A stretch of DNA of 64,000 bases from Mariniplasma anaerobium (GCF_016865445.1 NZ_AP024412.1:1674001-1738000), one strand, 5' to 3'; counted from the first letter of the stretch, positions 28,902 to 37,326 are shown. Notes: generated from the sequence alone by a model not told the origin. Numbers and translations are program-made.

Positions 28902-29064
28902 CATTACACTTAATGGCAATAATTGAAGCGTACCTTCAATTATCAAGATTAATGATTGGACAACATTAATCTTTCGGCAATTTATGCCTTCTACTTATCA
29001 CTTGAATGTCCAGATTCTCACTACGATAAGTATACCCAATAAATTGCACCTCTGTATAGACTCT
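28891..29064 (-). promoter_or_regulatory. Lysine riboswitch (L-box), probably an ON switch
   Basis: The minus-strand leader has the L-box core: AGAGGTGC (29053-29046), the P2 pairing GCAATTTAT with ATAAATTGC, the inner stem TACTTATC with GATAAGTA, AGAAGGC, and GCCGAA (28979-28974). Two hairpin loops carry TGGAC and GTCCA, matching the known loop-loop contact. P3 (AAGATTAATG/CATTAATCTT), P4 (AATTGAAG/CTTCAATT) and P5 (CCATTA/TAATGG) follow, then GGAGAGC as in the 3' core. P1 can form from ACAG (29055-29052) and CTGT (28897-28894). That CTGT lies in the terminator's 5' arm, so lysine binding should block termination. Confidence 0.85.
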
Positions 29065-29070
29065 AAGTCT

Positions 29071-29100
29071 ATTATATACAATTTATGAAAGCGCTGTCAA
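29071..29100 (-). promoter_or_regulatory. Promoter of the lysine fermentation operon
   Basis: On the minus strand a perfect -35 TTGACA (29100-29095) and a perfect -10 TATAAT (29076-29071) are separated by 18 bp. Transcription should start near 29064, just before the riboswitch. Confidence 0.88.
29086..29099 (-). promoter_or_regulatory. cre (CcpA operator) overlapping the lysine operon promoter
   Basis: The plus strand TGAAAGCGCTGTCA fits the cre consensus at every specified position. It overlaps the -35 hexamer and the start of the spacer, so bound CcpA should block RNA polymerase. This implies repression of lysine fermentation by preferred sugars. Confidence 0.75.
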
Positions 29101-29151
29101 TAGATTTTTGTAAGATATTAAAAAATTTATAAAAAACAATTGTAAGTTGAT

Positions 29152-29180
29152 TTGAATATTATATAAAAAACGTATATAAT
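29152..29180 (+). promoter_or_regulatory. Promoter of guaD
   Basis: TTGAAT (29152-29157) and TATAAT (29175-29180) are separated by 17 bp. It diverges from the lysine operon promoter about 50 bp away. I see no purine riboswitch in the leader. Confidence 0.75.
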
Positions 29181-29227
29181 GGTATAAAGATGCATTACAA
29201 AATTCTAGATCATAGAGAGGTTTATTA

Positions 29228-29713
29228 ATGAAAAAAGACACTCGTATCAAGAATGTTATGGAAAAAGCTATACTTAAAGCTAAAACAACAATGAATGATA
29301 ATATTGGGGGACCATTTGGTGCTGCAATTATCGATCAGGATGGCAAAATTGTTTCAGTTACTTCAAACTCAGTATTAAAAGACCACGATCCAACAGCACA
29401 TGCAGAAATGAATGCGATAAGAGCTGCCGGAGAAAAATTAGGCACTCATGATTTAACAGGATGCACTTTAGTAACTACAGCATATCCATGTCCTATGTGT
29501 TTAGCCGCAACCATTTGGGCTAATATTAAACATGTTGTTTATGGATGTCGTCCAACTGATGCAGATAAGATTGGATTTAGAGATGAATTCATCTATCGCT
29601 TCATGAGAGAGGATAATCCTGATAAACAAATTTTAACTCTAGATGAAAAACATCGAGATGAATGTTTATTGTTATTTAAAGAATATAAAGAAAAAAATAA
29701 AGAACTGTATTAA
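29228..29713 (+). CDS. guaD: Guanine deaminase (cytidine-deaminase fold)
   Basis: The 161-residue protein has the zinc motifs HAEMNAI (H58, E60) and PCPMC (C88, C91) and a C-terminal region (GFRDEFIYRFM) resembling Bacillus GuaD, where the C-terminal segment closes the active site of a domain-swapped dimer. It converts guanine to xanthine and ammonia. This would feed the xanthine-degrading operon at 37837-56999. A GAGAGG site precedes the ATG. A related nucleoside deaminase specificity cannot be excluded. Confidence 0.85.
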   Translation: MKKDTRIKNVMEKAILKAKTTMNDNIGGPFGAAIIDQDGKIVSVTSNSVLKDHDPTAHAEMNAIRAAGEKLGTHDLTGCTLVTTAYPCPMCLAATIWANIKHVVYGCRPTDADKIGFRDEFIYRFMREDNPDKQILTLDEKHRDECLLLFKEYKEKNKELY

Positions 29714-29769
29714 AATAACAGGTACAAAAATAGCATAAATATGTTTTGAGTTTTAGCATAAATTTTATT

Positions 29770-29809
29770 TAAAGCACTTTCATACTATACGTAGTATAAA
29801 AGTGCTTTT
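29770..29809 (+). terminator. Terminator-like hairpin after guaD
   Basis: AAAGCACTTTCATACTATAC pairs almost fully with the following GTAGTATAAAAGTGCTTT, leaving a long stem that ends in a short T-run. It lies about 55 bp after the guaD stop. Confidence 0.65.
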
Positions 29810-29846
29810 ATTATGTAAAAAAGGACAACATTTTAAGATGCGTCCT

Positions 29847-30049
29847 TTAAATTTGAATTTGTAGCTTATGGATATAAAACAAAAGTCTTAAGCATAATGA
29901 ATTACATGCTTTTTTCTTGTCTTGACTGCTTTTATCACTATTGGCCTCAAAGCTAACAGTTATACTTACTGTTGGTGTAACCCCATCACAAGCTGTAAGA
30001 ATGATAAGAAAAGAATACTTATCGATAAAAGAAGTTTTGATTTCATCAT
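29847..30049 (-). pseudogene. Small lipoprotein gene with a frameshift in the signal peptide
   Basis: A GGAGG site precedes ATGATG at 30049, which begins a typical lipoprotein signal (MMKSKLLLSISILFL). The lipobox IILTAC is in a different frame, which then stays open to 29847. A frameshift within the signal sequence explains both halves. The mature part has no recognisable domain. Confidence 0.45.
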
Positions 30050-30167
30050 ATTTAAAATCCTCCACCTATCGTTTTTTTAATTATTGCATATCAATTTAGT
30101 GAAAATTATTTCATATTAAAAATTAGTTTCAAATCATACTTTTACTGTAATCATATACCGCTCAAAG

Positions 30168-30193
30168 ACCCCGTCTCATTTAAAAATGGGGTT
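30168..30193 (-). terminator. Hairpin behind tRNA 3' fragment A
   Basis: On the minus strand ACCCC and GGGGT enclose an inner ATTT/AAAT pairing, followed by CTTT. It lies just downstream of the tRNA-like fragment at 30206-30224, as a tRNA terminator would. Confidence 0.5.
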
Positions 30194-30205
30194 ACATTAT
30201 CATTT

Positions 30206-30224
30206 TGGTGGCCCGTAGAGGTTC
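30206..30224 (-). other. Truncated tRNA 3' end (fragment A), candidate integration scar
   Basis: The minus strand reads GAACCTCTACGGGCCACCA, preceded by a C. This matches the end of a tRNA: T-loop CGAA, 5-nt T-stem strand, 7-nt acceptor strand, discriminator A and CCA. No tRNA body exists on the 5' side. Fragments like this remain where an element integrated into a tRNA 3' end. No integrase gene is seen in the window. Confidence 0.55.
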
Positions 30225-30278
30225 GCATTTTTTACAGAGTAAATCAGATTAGACTAATATTGAAGTCCTTCTATTACA

Positions 30279-30590
30279 CTATAAAGCTTGAAGATAATCT
30301 ATTTTCGAGTATATAACTCTAACGATTTCAACTAGCTTATCTTTTGCATTGTAAAAATATAGAACAATATAGTTATCAACAATACATTTTCTTTGGTTAA
30401 TTTCATAGATGAGTTTGCTCTCTACTAGCAGAAAAGATAACGGGAGAAGCAAAAGTTCATTAAATTTACTTTTGAATTTATATATTAGATCAGTTGCAGT
30501 TTCTTGATTCACTAACTAAAATGAAATATAGTAAAAGATATTTTCTAAATCATCTTTTGCTTTAGGAAATAGTATATACCTATTTTCCAT
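30279..30590 (-). pseudogene. RelE/ParE-type toxin gene with an in-frame amber stop
   Basis: The frame from the ATG at 30590 begins MENRYILFPKAKDDLENIF, typical of RelE/ParE toxins, and is broken by TAG at 30516-30518. It then continues in frame to the C-terminal VDNYIVLYFYN and VIYSKIDYLQAL segments of the family. It overlaps the end of the antitoxin remnant. The toxin is probably not made in full length. Confidence 0.65.
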
Positions 30591-30836
30591 ACTTCGTTTT
30601 CATCTCGTTTAAAAAAAGTGCTCCATCAATCTTTTAATCAAGATTATCAATATCTTTTAGAGATTCATTAATGAATTCAAACATCTGTTTTTTGGCAACC
30701 TCTTTTTCATAAACAGCGATACTCATAATGACCATAGAACCATAACATTTTTAGTTACAAAAACAGGCTCATTAGTCTCTTCTACTTATTTAGAAATTGA
30801 GGCAGTATTTTTAAGTTCTCTGATTGGTATAATTTT
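30580..30836 (-). pseudogene. Phd/YefM-type antitoxin remnant
   Basis: Upstream of the toxin remnant, the minus strand encodes IIPIRELKNTASISK, a stop, then VEETNEPVFVTKN, a frameshift, and MVIMSIAVYEKEVAKKQ, with one further in-frame stop. These pieces, in order, match Phd/YefM antitoxins. The gene is clearly decayed. Nothing recognisable lies in 30837-31086. Confidence 0.6.
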
Positions 30837-31086
30837 ACTTTTTCTATATCAAAAGATATTGCTTGATTAAAGTCTACATTTCAACTCTGGTACGGCGTTA
30901 TATTTAGTTGAAATTTAGGGTTTTAATCCTTAATAACTCATTTTTGTTAATACCAATTTTAACTCAAACATTCAAAAAATTTATTTGTTTTTCAATATAA
31001 ATAATAAAAATGCATAAACAGAGATAGATGATTTTAATGTAACAATTACAGTCACATGATTATATAACAAAGTTTAAAGATATTTA

Positions 31087-31791
31087 CTAAGAAAGAAGAT
31101 TTACAAGATAAGAGATTAGCAAAACTAATACAAAGGATGGAATAGTATTCAATACTCTTATATTTTTGAATTTCATCAATTCAAATCCAAGAACAATTGT
31201 AATAATGCCACCAATTGCATTAAAATTAGCTGTCGTTGAATCTATCATAATTGGCTCTATGAACATACCTAGATAGAAAAGTATTAGATATGTTCCTAGT
31301 TGGAAAATTGACAATGCAGGAATGATTATCCCTATCGAAGCTGCAAAAACCATAGCAGTAAAAAAATCTAAAACAGATTTTGAAATCAATATGGATGAGT
31401 CTCCAATCATACCTTCTAACATTGCTCCAAAGATACCTGTTCCGCTAAAACAAAATATAGCTATAGCGATTGTTATTTCTGTCATGAAAAATTTATCATT
31501 ATTTAAATCATTTGTCTTAATGTATTTAGAAACTGATTTTTCTATCACATTATTTATTTTTTGTTCAATATGGAATAATTCACCACAAATTGTTCCAACA
31601 ATAAATGAAATGATAACAATTGTGAGTGAATCAAGTTTTGAAAGAGAAAGGATACCAATACAAATTGCTGCAAAAGCAAATATTGTTGGCAAAGAATTTT
31701 TCAGATCTTTTGAGATATATCGTTTCAGGAATGTTCCTATTAGTCCCCCTATAAGAACGCTTGAAACATTTATTATTATTCCTATCGGCAT
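31087..31791 (-). CDS. DUF554 membrane protein
   Basis: The 234-residue protein has six to seven hydrophobic segments and the DUF554 (YdfK-like) pattern: the start MPIGIIINVSSVLIGGLIG and the later ALGEL-like GELFHIEQKI and CFSGTGIFGAMLEG. Its function is unknown. It starts 4 bp after the esterase gene stop and has a GAGGT site, so it belongs to the same transcript as the ABC transporter genes upstream. Confidence 0.85.
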   Translation of the reverse strand: MPIGIIINVSSVLIGGLIGTFLKRYISKDLKNSLPTIFAFAAICIGILSLSKLDSLTIVIISFIVGTICGELFHIEQKINNVIEKSVSKYIKTNDLNNDKFFMTEITIAIAIFCFSGTGIFGAMLEGMIGDSSILISKSVLDFFTAMVFAASIGIIIPALSIFQLGTYLILFYLGMFIEPIMIDSTTANFNAIGGIITIVLGFELMKFKNIRVLNTIPSFVLVLLISYLVNLLS

Positions 31792-31795
31792 AATG

Positions 31796-32716
31796 CTACC
31801 TCAAACTTTCCTCAAGAAAACAAAACACCTTCTCCATGTTTTCTTTTGTTTCAAATAACTTGTCTCCATGATCTGCAGTTTCAAGAATCTCGAAAATAAC
31901 TTTATCATCACCAGCTATTCTTCTTATTTTATCAACAAATATGACACTTTGTTGATAGGGAACTAAATGATCCATTCTTCCGTGCTGTATCAACATAGGT
32001 GGTATATTTGAATGTACATAAGTCATTGGATTTGATTTTTGTACATAATTATAATCTAGTTCAGTTATTTTTCCTCCAAGATATCTTGATTCAGGTGATA
32101 GTTCTTCACTATGATCTTGTGGAAAAAGATGATTTTCTTTTAATTGTTTATCCATTAAAAGAAAGTCTGTTGGAGCAAACCATGCAACACCTGCTTGAAC
32201 TTCTGAAGAATACATTTGATTCCCAGTAGATATATCATCGAATAGATTAATACCAGCACTAGTACATAACATTTCAACAAAATTGCCCCCTGCTGAACCA
32301 CCACATGCTGCAATTTTATCGGAATCTATTTGATATTTTTTCGCATTTGCTCTCAAAAAACGAATTGCTGATTTGCAGTCTTGCAATCCAGCTGGAAATA
32401 TAGATTCACCACTCAATCTATAATTTACACTAACAACAACGAACCCTTTTTTAACCCCTTCTAAAAATGGTTGAACTTGTCTATCACTTTTATCACACAT
32501 CGCAAATGCTCCTCCATGAATAAAGAAGATACACGGATACATTCCTGGCTCATTTGGCATATAAATATCCATTTTTTGTGAATTAGAATTAAAAGCATAT
32601 GCTACATCTAATTGTTTGTTCTTTATAAACTCATGTTTTGCCAGTGGCAACTTCTCATGATTTAATGGTGGTGATTCAATCGGTTTATATACTGTTTTTT
32701 TCTTCATTATAATCAT
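31796..32716 (-). CDS. Alpha/beta hydrolase, HSL-type esterase
   Basis: The 306-residue protein has the oxyanion motif HGGAF, the nucleophile elbow GGSAGG and a C-terminal HGRMDHLVP (Asp) with ADHGDK (His), completing a catalytic triad. The absence of a signal peptide indicates a cytoplasmic enzyme. Its place behind sugar transporter genes suggests removal of acyl groups from an imported sugar, for instance an acetylated sugar; this is inference. The start could also be the ATG at 32707. Confidence 0.85.
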   Translation of the reverse strand: MIIMKKKTVYKPIESPPLNHEKLPLAKHEFIKNKQLDVAYAFNSNSQKMDIYMPNEPGMYPCIFFIHGGAFAMCDKSDRQVQPFLEGVKKGFVVVSVNYRLSGESIFPAGLQDCKSAIRFLRANAKKYQIDSDKIAACGGSAGGNFVEMLCTSAGINLFDDISTGNQMYSSEVQAGVAWFAPTDFLLMDKQLKENHLFPQDHSEELSPESRYLGGKITELDYNYVQKSNPMTYVHSNIPPMLIQHGRMDHLVPYQQSVIFVDKIRRIAGDDKVIFEILETADHGDKLFETKENMEKVFCFLEESLR

Positions 32717-32719
32717 CTT

Positions 32720-33718
32720 CTATTCTTGAGTAAGTGTTTTCTCTATTTTGGGTTTAGATCTTTTACTTTTTTGATATTCATCAAAAATTACAGCAAATAA
32801 AAGAATTGCGCCTTTTACAACATATTGTACATATGCTCCAAGACCAGACAATTGCATTCCATTTGAAAGAACTTGGAGTATAAATATACCTACAATTAGT
32901 CCCCAAATTTTGCCTTCTCCACCTTTAAAACTGATCCCTCCAATAATAGCTGCAGTTAAAGCTGTAAACTCTGTTCCTGGACCAAATGTTGAGGTCATCA
33001 CATTTGCTTTTGCCATCATTATCATTGTAGCTACTGCAAAAAAGAACCCACATAAAGCATATATACTAATTCTAATCATTTTTGTCTTTATTCCTGAAAG
33101 TTTAGAAGCTTCTTCATTTCCTCCAGTTGCAAAAATGTATCTTCCAAAATATGTTTTTTTAAATACAATAGAAGCAATTGCAACAATAATAATTGTTAGC
33201 CAAATATCAAATGGAATCCCTAATAAGCTATCACTAATCAAAAAATCTAATGCGTGATCCAATCGATAAGTCTTGGCTTCAGAAATCATAAATGAAGCTC
33301 CTTGAAAGACCATCGCAGTAGCTAAAGTAGCGATTAAAGGGAAAATATTTACAGATGTTACAATTAATCCATTTAAAAAACCCAGTATTGCGCCAATCAT
33401 AAGTCCAATCAAAATTGCAAGCCAGACAGGTATGCTTGAACTTACAATGAGAACCGCTGTAATTACGCCAACAAGCGACATTTGATAACCAACTGAAAGA
33501 TCTATACCTCCACCAATCATAACAAAACTCATTCCAATTGCAGCTATAATAAAATAAGTATTTTGTGTGATTATATTAGTCAGATTTCTCCATGAGGCAA
33601 ATAATGGATTAGCAAAGGAAAAAACAATAATCATTAGCATCAATACATATAGAATTGTATAGTTTTTATATTTTATAGTTTTTAATTTATATAATATAGT
33701 TTTACCTTTTTTTTTCAT
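32720..33718 (-). CDS. Sugar-type ABC transporter permease (RbsC type), second system
   Basis: The 332-residue integral membrane protein is of the BPD_transp_2 family, with GGIDLSVGYQMSLVG near the N-terminal third and EEASKLSGIKTKM before the coupling region, as in RbsC. It has an AGGAG site. It lies between the ATPase and esterase genes. The substrate is unknown; the binding protein at 35255-36328 is only distantly like sugar-binding proteins. Confidence 0.9.
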   Translation of the reverse strand: MKKKGKTILYKLKTIKYKNYTILYVLMLMIIVFSFANPLFASWRNLTNIITQNTYFIIAAIGMSFVMIGGGIDLSVGYQMSLVGVITAVLIVSSSIPVWLAILIGLMIGAILGFLNGLIVTSVNIFPLIATLATAMVFQGASFMISEAKTYRLDHALDFLISDSLLGIPFDIWLTIIIVAIASIVFKKTYFGRYIFATGGNEEASKLSGIKTKMIRISIYALCGFFFAVATMIMMAKANVMTSTFGPGTEFTALTAAIIGGISFKGGEGKIWGLIVGIFILQVLSNGMQLSGLGAYVQYVVKGAILLFAVIFDEYQKSKRSKPKIEKTLTQE

Positions 33719-33729
33719 GTTATTCTCTC

Positions 33730-35208
33730 CTAATTATTCCCTGATGCCATATCAATTATTTTAGTTTGACTAAAATCTTTGCGATAAAGTTCTCCCATCA
33801 GTTTCCCTTCTGATAGAACCATAATCCTATCACTCATTCCAATTAATTCAACAAGATCTGAGGAAATCATAAGTATAGAATTTCCTTCATCTGCAAGTTG
33901 ATTCATTAATTCATAAATTTCCATTTTTGCTCCTACATCAATTCCTCGAGTTGGTTCGTCAAATATTATAATCCTTGATTGTGCTCCAAGCGTTTTTCCT
34001 ACCACAACCTTCTGTTGATTTCCTCCAGAAAGATTCCTTACAACTTGATTTAAAGAAGGCGTTTTAATATTTAATAAGTCTGAATAATATTTAGACTGTT
34101 TTATTTCTCTTTTTTTATCAACAAAAAAGCCATTTGAAAGATTCCTAATAGAGGCGATAGATAAATTAAATTGAATTGTTTTTTCTAAAAAACATCCCGT
34201 TCTTTTTCTATCTTCTGGGATTAGTCCCATTCCATAATAAATCGCCCTGTGTGGGGAATTTATTAATACTTTCTCCCCATTAATAAAGATCTCACCCTTA
34301 TCCTTTTTTGCACCACCATATATAGCCATAGCCATTTCGGTTCTCCCAGATCCCATTAAGCCTGCAACACCTAAAATTTCTCCTTTACGTAAAGAAAAAC
34401 TGATATCTTTGACTCCGTTACCAGACATATTCTTAACTTCAAGTGCTATATCATCATATTTGATTTTTCTTATAGGATAATCTTCTCTGACTTTTCTTCC
34501 CACCATCATTTCAATCATTTTTTTTCTTGTTACTTCTATGATTGGAAGAGTCGAAATTAAAATCCCATCTCTCAAAACTGTTACACGATCAGAAATTTTA
34601 AATATTTCTTCTAATCTATGAGAAATGTATATAATTGTAGTCCCATTTTTCTTTACTTCTTTAATTATTTCATACATTTTATTAGTCTCAGCGATTGAAA
34701 GTGGAGCGCTCGGTTCATCGAGCACTAACACTTTAGCGCTTTTTGAAACAGCTTTTACGATTTCTGTCAATTGCATTTGTGCGGGGCTTAGTTCAGAAAC
34801 TTTTTGTCTAACATCAATATCAATATTATATTTTCTGAACAAAACCTCCGCTTGTGCAACTATATTTTTAAAACTGAAAAAATTCCCAACTTTATCACCT
34901 AAAAAGATATTTTCTGCTACTGACAAAGACTCAATTAAACTAAACTCTTGATAGACAACTTCTATCCCTTTCATCTTTGCTTCGTATAGAGATAAATGAC
35001 TATACTCTATTCCTTGATAAACGATGCTACCTGATTCAGGATGAACTGCACCTGAAATAACTTTAATCAAAGTTGATTTACCAGCTCCATTTTCGCCAAC
35101 AATTGCATGTACCTCACCTTCAAAAAAGTTGAGACTGACTTTGTTTAATGCTATGACGCCTGGATATGATTTTACAATATTATTCATTTCAAGAATAGGA
35201 ATATTCAT
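33730..35208 (-). CDS. ABC transporter ATPase, tandem domains (RbsA type), second system
   Basis: The 492-residue protein has two ABC domains. The first has Walker [10 protein letters not shown] near 38-46, signature-like LSPAQMQ and Walker B with DEPSAPL. The second has a P-loop variant AGLMGSGRT, signature LSGGNQQKV and DEPTRGID. It energises the permease encoded next. An AGAGGA site precedes it. Confidence 0.92.
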   Translation of the reverse strand: MNIPILEMNNIVKSYPGVIALNKVSLNFFEGEVHAIVGENGAGKSTLIKVISGAVHPESGSIVYQGIEYSHLSLYEAKMKGIEVVYQEFSLIESLSVAENIFLGDKVGNFFSFKNIVAQAEVLFRKYNIDIDVRQKVSELSPAQMQLTEIVKAVSKSAKVLVLDEPSAPLSIAETNKMYEIIKEVKKNGTTIIYISHRLEEIFKISDRVTVLRDGILISTLPIIEVTRKKMIEMMVGRKVREDYPIRKIKYDDIALEVKNMSGNGVKDISFSLRKGEILGVAGLMGSGRTEMAMAIYGGAKKDKGEIFINGEKVLINSPHRAIYYGMGLIPEDRKRTGCFLEKTIQFNLSIASIRNLSNGFFVDKKREIKQSKYYSDLLNIKTPSLNQVVRNLSGGNQQKVVVGKTLGAQSRIIIFDEPTRGIDVGAKMEIYELMNQLADEGNSILMISSDLVELIGMSDRIMVLSEGKLMGELYRKDFSQTKIIDMASGNN

Positions 35209-35254
35209 ATTAAATCCTCTTTTCTAGATAACTAAATATTAATTATTAATGAAC

Positions 35255-36328
35255 TTAATTTGAAATAATACCATTAGAAGCTCTTTGCACAGTATTAAGT
35301 GTAAGCCCATCTAAAGAAGTTACAGTTGCTAAAGCATCCCATGTGACTACAGTATAATCTTCTCCACTAAGCATATCTTCTATAATATCTCCCATTGCAC
35401 CAACAAGATCCCCACCACCAAAAGCAACGCAACCACGAAGAACACCTTCACCATTTGCGGAAGCTAACAAAGTATCTCCTTCAGGTCCAAACATACCTAC
35501 ACCAAAAGTTGCATATCCGCTAGAATCAGCACCATTCAATGAATCCATAATTGCTTGTGAAGCCCCAGATGCCGCATCAGAATCATAACATAATACAATT
35601 TTTAAATTAGGATTAGTAGTCAATAAATTTTCTGTAGCGACCTGTCCATTTTGGAACATAGATGCTTCTACTTCTCCAACTTTATTTAACTCTGGAATGT
35701 AAACTGGATTTTCAATACGATTTGCTTCAGTCACAACACTTCCAGCAAGATTAATATAATCTCCATCGACATTCTTCAAATATGGTTCAAAAGCCATCTT
35801 CAATCCATTTGATCTTGCAATCGAATCTTCATTCAATGTACTAACAAGTACAGCTGCTTCTAAAGATCCAGCTGTTGCATCTGGATAATTTTCAGAAACC
35901 CATTCTTTTACCATTAATGCTTCGTATTCTCCAGCTAAAAACTGATCCATCTTTGCAACAGCATCTCTTGCGCTTTCTCCAGGTTCTGTACCTGCAACGA
36001 AAACAAGTATGCCTGCGTCCCTAGCATCTTCTAGTTTACTTACAAGACTCGATGTTTCAACTGGCATCACGAAAATAATCTTCACTTGCATCGTGACAAA
36101 ATTATCTATTTGAGATGCTTGAGTGTTTGGATCATTGTTAGCATTTCCAACTTGAACATCATATTCTTCACCAAAACGAGCAGTAAATGATTCTTGGAAA
36201 GCAACCATTAAAGGATTATCCATACTCGTAAGGGATAATGCGACAATCTCTTTTTGTTCTTTCCCACAACTAAATAAAGCTAATGACAACATGAATAATG
36301 TAACAAAAATTATACCTTTTCTTCTCAT
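35255..36328 (-). CDS. Periplasmic-binding-protein-like lipoprotein, second ABC system
   Basis: I place the start at the ATG at 36328, because GGAGG lies 7 nt upstream; an upstream in-frame ATG at 36358 lacks a site. The 357-residue protein has lipobox LFSC and a type 1 periplasmic-binding fold (start EIVALSLTSMDNPL, later CYDSDAASGASQAIMDS). It is RbsB-like but lacks the MglB calcium loop, so the ligand is probably different from that of the first system. It is the first gene of the operon. Confidence 0.88.
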   Translation of the reverse strand: MRRKGIIFVTLFMLSLALFSCGKEQKEIVALSLTSMDNPLMVAFQESFTARFGEEYDVQVGNANNDPNTQASQIDNFVTMQVKIIFVMPVETSSLVSKLEDARDAGILVFVAGTEPGESARDAVAKMDQFLAGEYEALMVKEWVSENYPDATAGSLEAAVLVSTLNEDSIARSNGLKMAFEPYLKNVDGDYINLAGSVVTEANRIENPVYIPELNKVGEVEASMFQNGQVATENLLTTNPNLKIVLCYDSDAASGASQAIMDSLNGADSSGYATFGVGMFGPEGDTLLASANGEGVLRGCVAFGGGDLVGAMGDIIEDMLSGEDYTVVTWDALATVTSLDGLTLNTVQRASNGIISN

Positions 36329-36363
36329 ATTAATTCCTCCGTTATTTTTATGATACACCTAAA

Positions 36364-36377
36364 TGGTAGCACTTTCA
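36364..36377 (-). promoter_or_regulatory. cre-like site upstream of the second ABC operon
   Basis: The minus strand reads TGAAAGTGCTACCA, a cre-like sequence with TG in place of the central CG. It lies between the divergent LysR and transporter genes, 36 bp upstream of the binding-protein start. Confidence 0.4.
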
Positions 36378-36380
36378 TTA

Positions 36381-36409
36381 TTGACATGCAATTCGAAATA
36401 AGTTAAAAT
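36381..36409 (+). promoter_or_regulatory. Promoter of the LysR-type regulator gene
   Basis: TTGACA (36381-36386) and TAAAAT (36404-36409) are separated by 17 bp, 33 bp upstream of the ATG. Confidence 0.7.
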
Positions 36410-36441
36410 ATATTCTATAAGGGAATAAATAGGTGGCGTAA

Positions 36442-37326
36442 ATGAAAATTCAAATATTAAATGAGTTTATAGTTCTAGCAGATAAAAAGAATTATTCAGC
36501 AGCAGCTGATTTTCTTTATATCTCTCAATCGTCTTTATCAAAACATATATTGAATTTGGAAGATGAACTCGGCTTTACGATTTTTGATCGCAATACTAGA
36601 AATATAGAATTAACCCCTTATGGTCATAAATTACTTGAATATTCTAAAGCTATTTGTGACTTATATAATGGTTCCATATTAAAAATAAAGGATACTATAG
36701 ATAATCAAAACGAAATTATCCGTCTTTCTTCAATTCCAGTCATGCCACATTATGCTATAACCAATGAAATCACAAATTTTAAGCTGAATCATCCCTTTGC
36801 TAAGTTTGTTATTACTGAACACGACTCAGCAGAATTATTAAACTTATTATTGACGAATCAAGTTGATTTAGCATTTATGAGAATTGAAGATGTTAAATCT
36901 GCGCATATTGAATATGTACCTTTTGTACAAGATGAAATGGTTGTCGTTCTACCTGATGAGCATCGTTATGCAAAAAACACCACCATACACATATCATTAC
37001 TAAAGGATGAAGAGTTCTTATTTCTTCATGAAAATACATCATTGTATACCATTTGCGTGAATGTCTGCAAAGCAGCGGGTTTTGCACCTAATATAGTATA
37101 TACAGGTCATCGTATTGAAAATATTTTAGATCTTATTGAAAAGGGTATGGGAATTTCACTATTAATGTCTAAACATGTCGAGTATTATCATGATACCAAT
37201 GTAACTATTGTTAATCTTCATCCAAAAACAACTAGTGTAATTGGATTGTGTAAAGTAAAGAATCACGAGTTATCTATAAATTCACAAAAGTTTTGGAATA
37301 TTGTTAAAGCTAAGCATATAAAATAA
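36442..37326 (+). CDS. LysR-type transcriptional regulator
   Basis: The 294-residue protein has the N-terminal winged HTH of the LysR family (YSAAADFLYISQSSLSKHI, then LEDELGFTIFDR) and a C-terminal effector domain. It is divergent from the second ABC transporter operon, so it likely controls that operon and itself in response to the transported compound. An AGGTGG site precedes the ATG. Confidence 0.93.
   Translation: MKIQILNEFIVLADKKNYSAAADFLYISQSSLSKHILNLEDELGFTIFDRNTRNIELTPYGHKLLEYSKAICDLYNGSILKIKDTIDNQNEIIRLSSIPVMPHYAITNEITNFKLNHPFAKFVITEHDSAELLNLLLTNQVDLAFMRIEDVKSAHIEYVPFVQDEMVVVLPDEHRYAKNTTIHISLLKDEEFLFLHENTSLYTICVNVCKAAGFAPNIVYTGHRIENILDLIEKGMGISLLMSKHVEYYHDTNVTIVNLHPKTTSVIGLCKVKNHELSINSQKFWNIVKAKHIK

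Noticed and set aside
29101-29227. Purine riboswitch before guaD
   Set aside because: The leader between the promoter and the ATG is only about 40 nt and lacks the conserved purine aptamer core.
31322-31858. 178-residue open frame on the plus strand
   Set aside because: It is antisense to the DUF554 gene, which shows clear family similarity; the plus frame has no ribosome binding site or domain.
32910-33257. 115-residue open frame on the plus strand
   Set aside because: It mirrors the RbsC-type permease gene and has no supporting signals.
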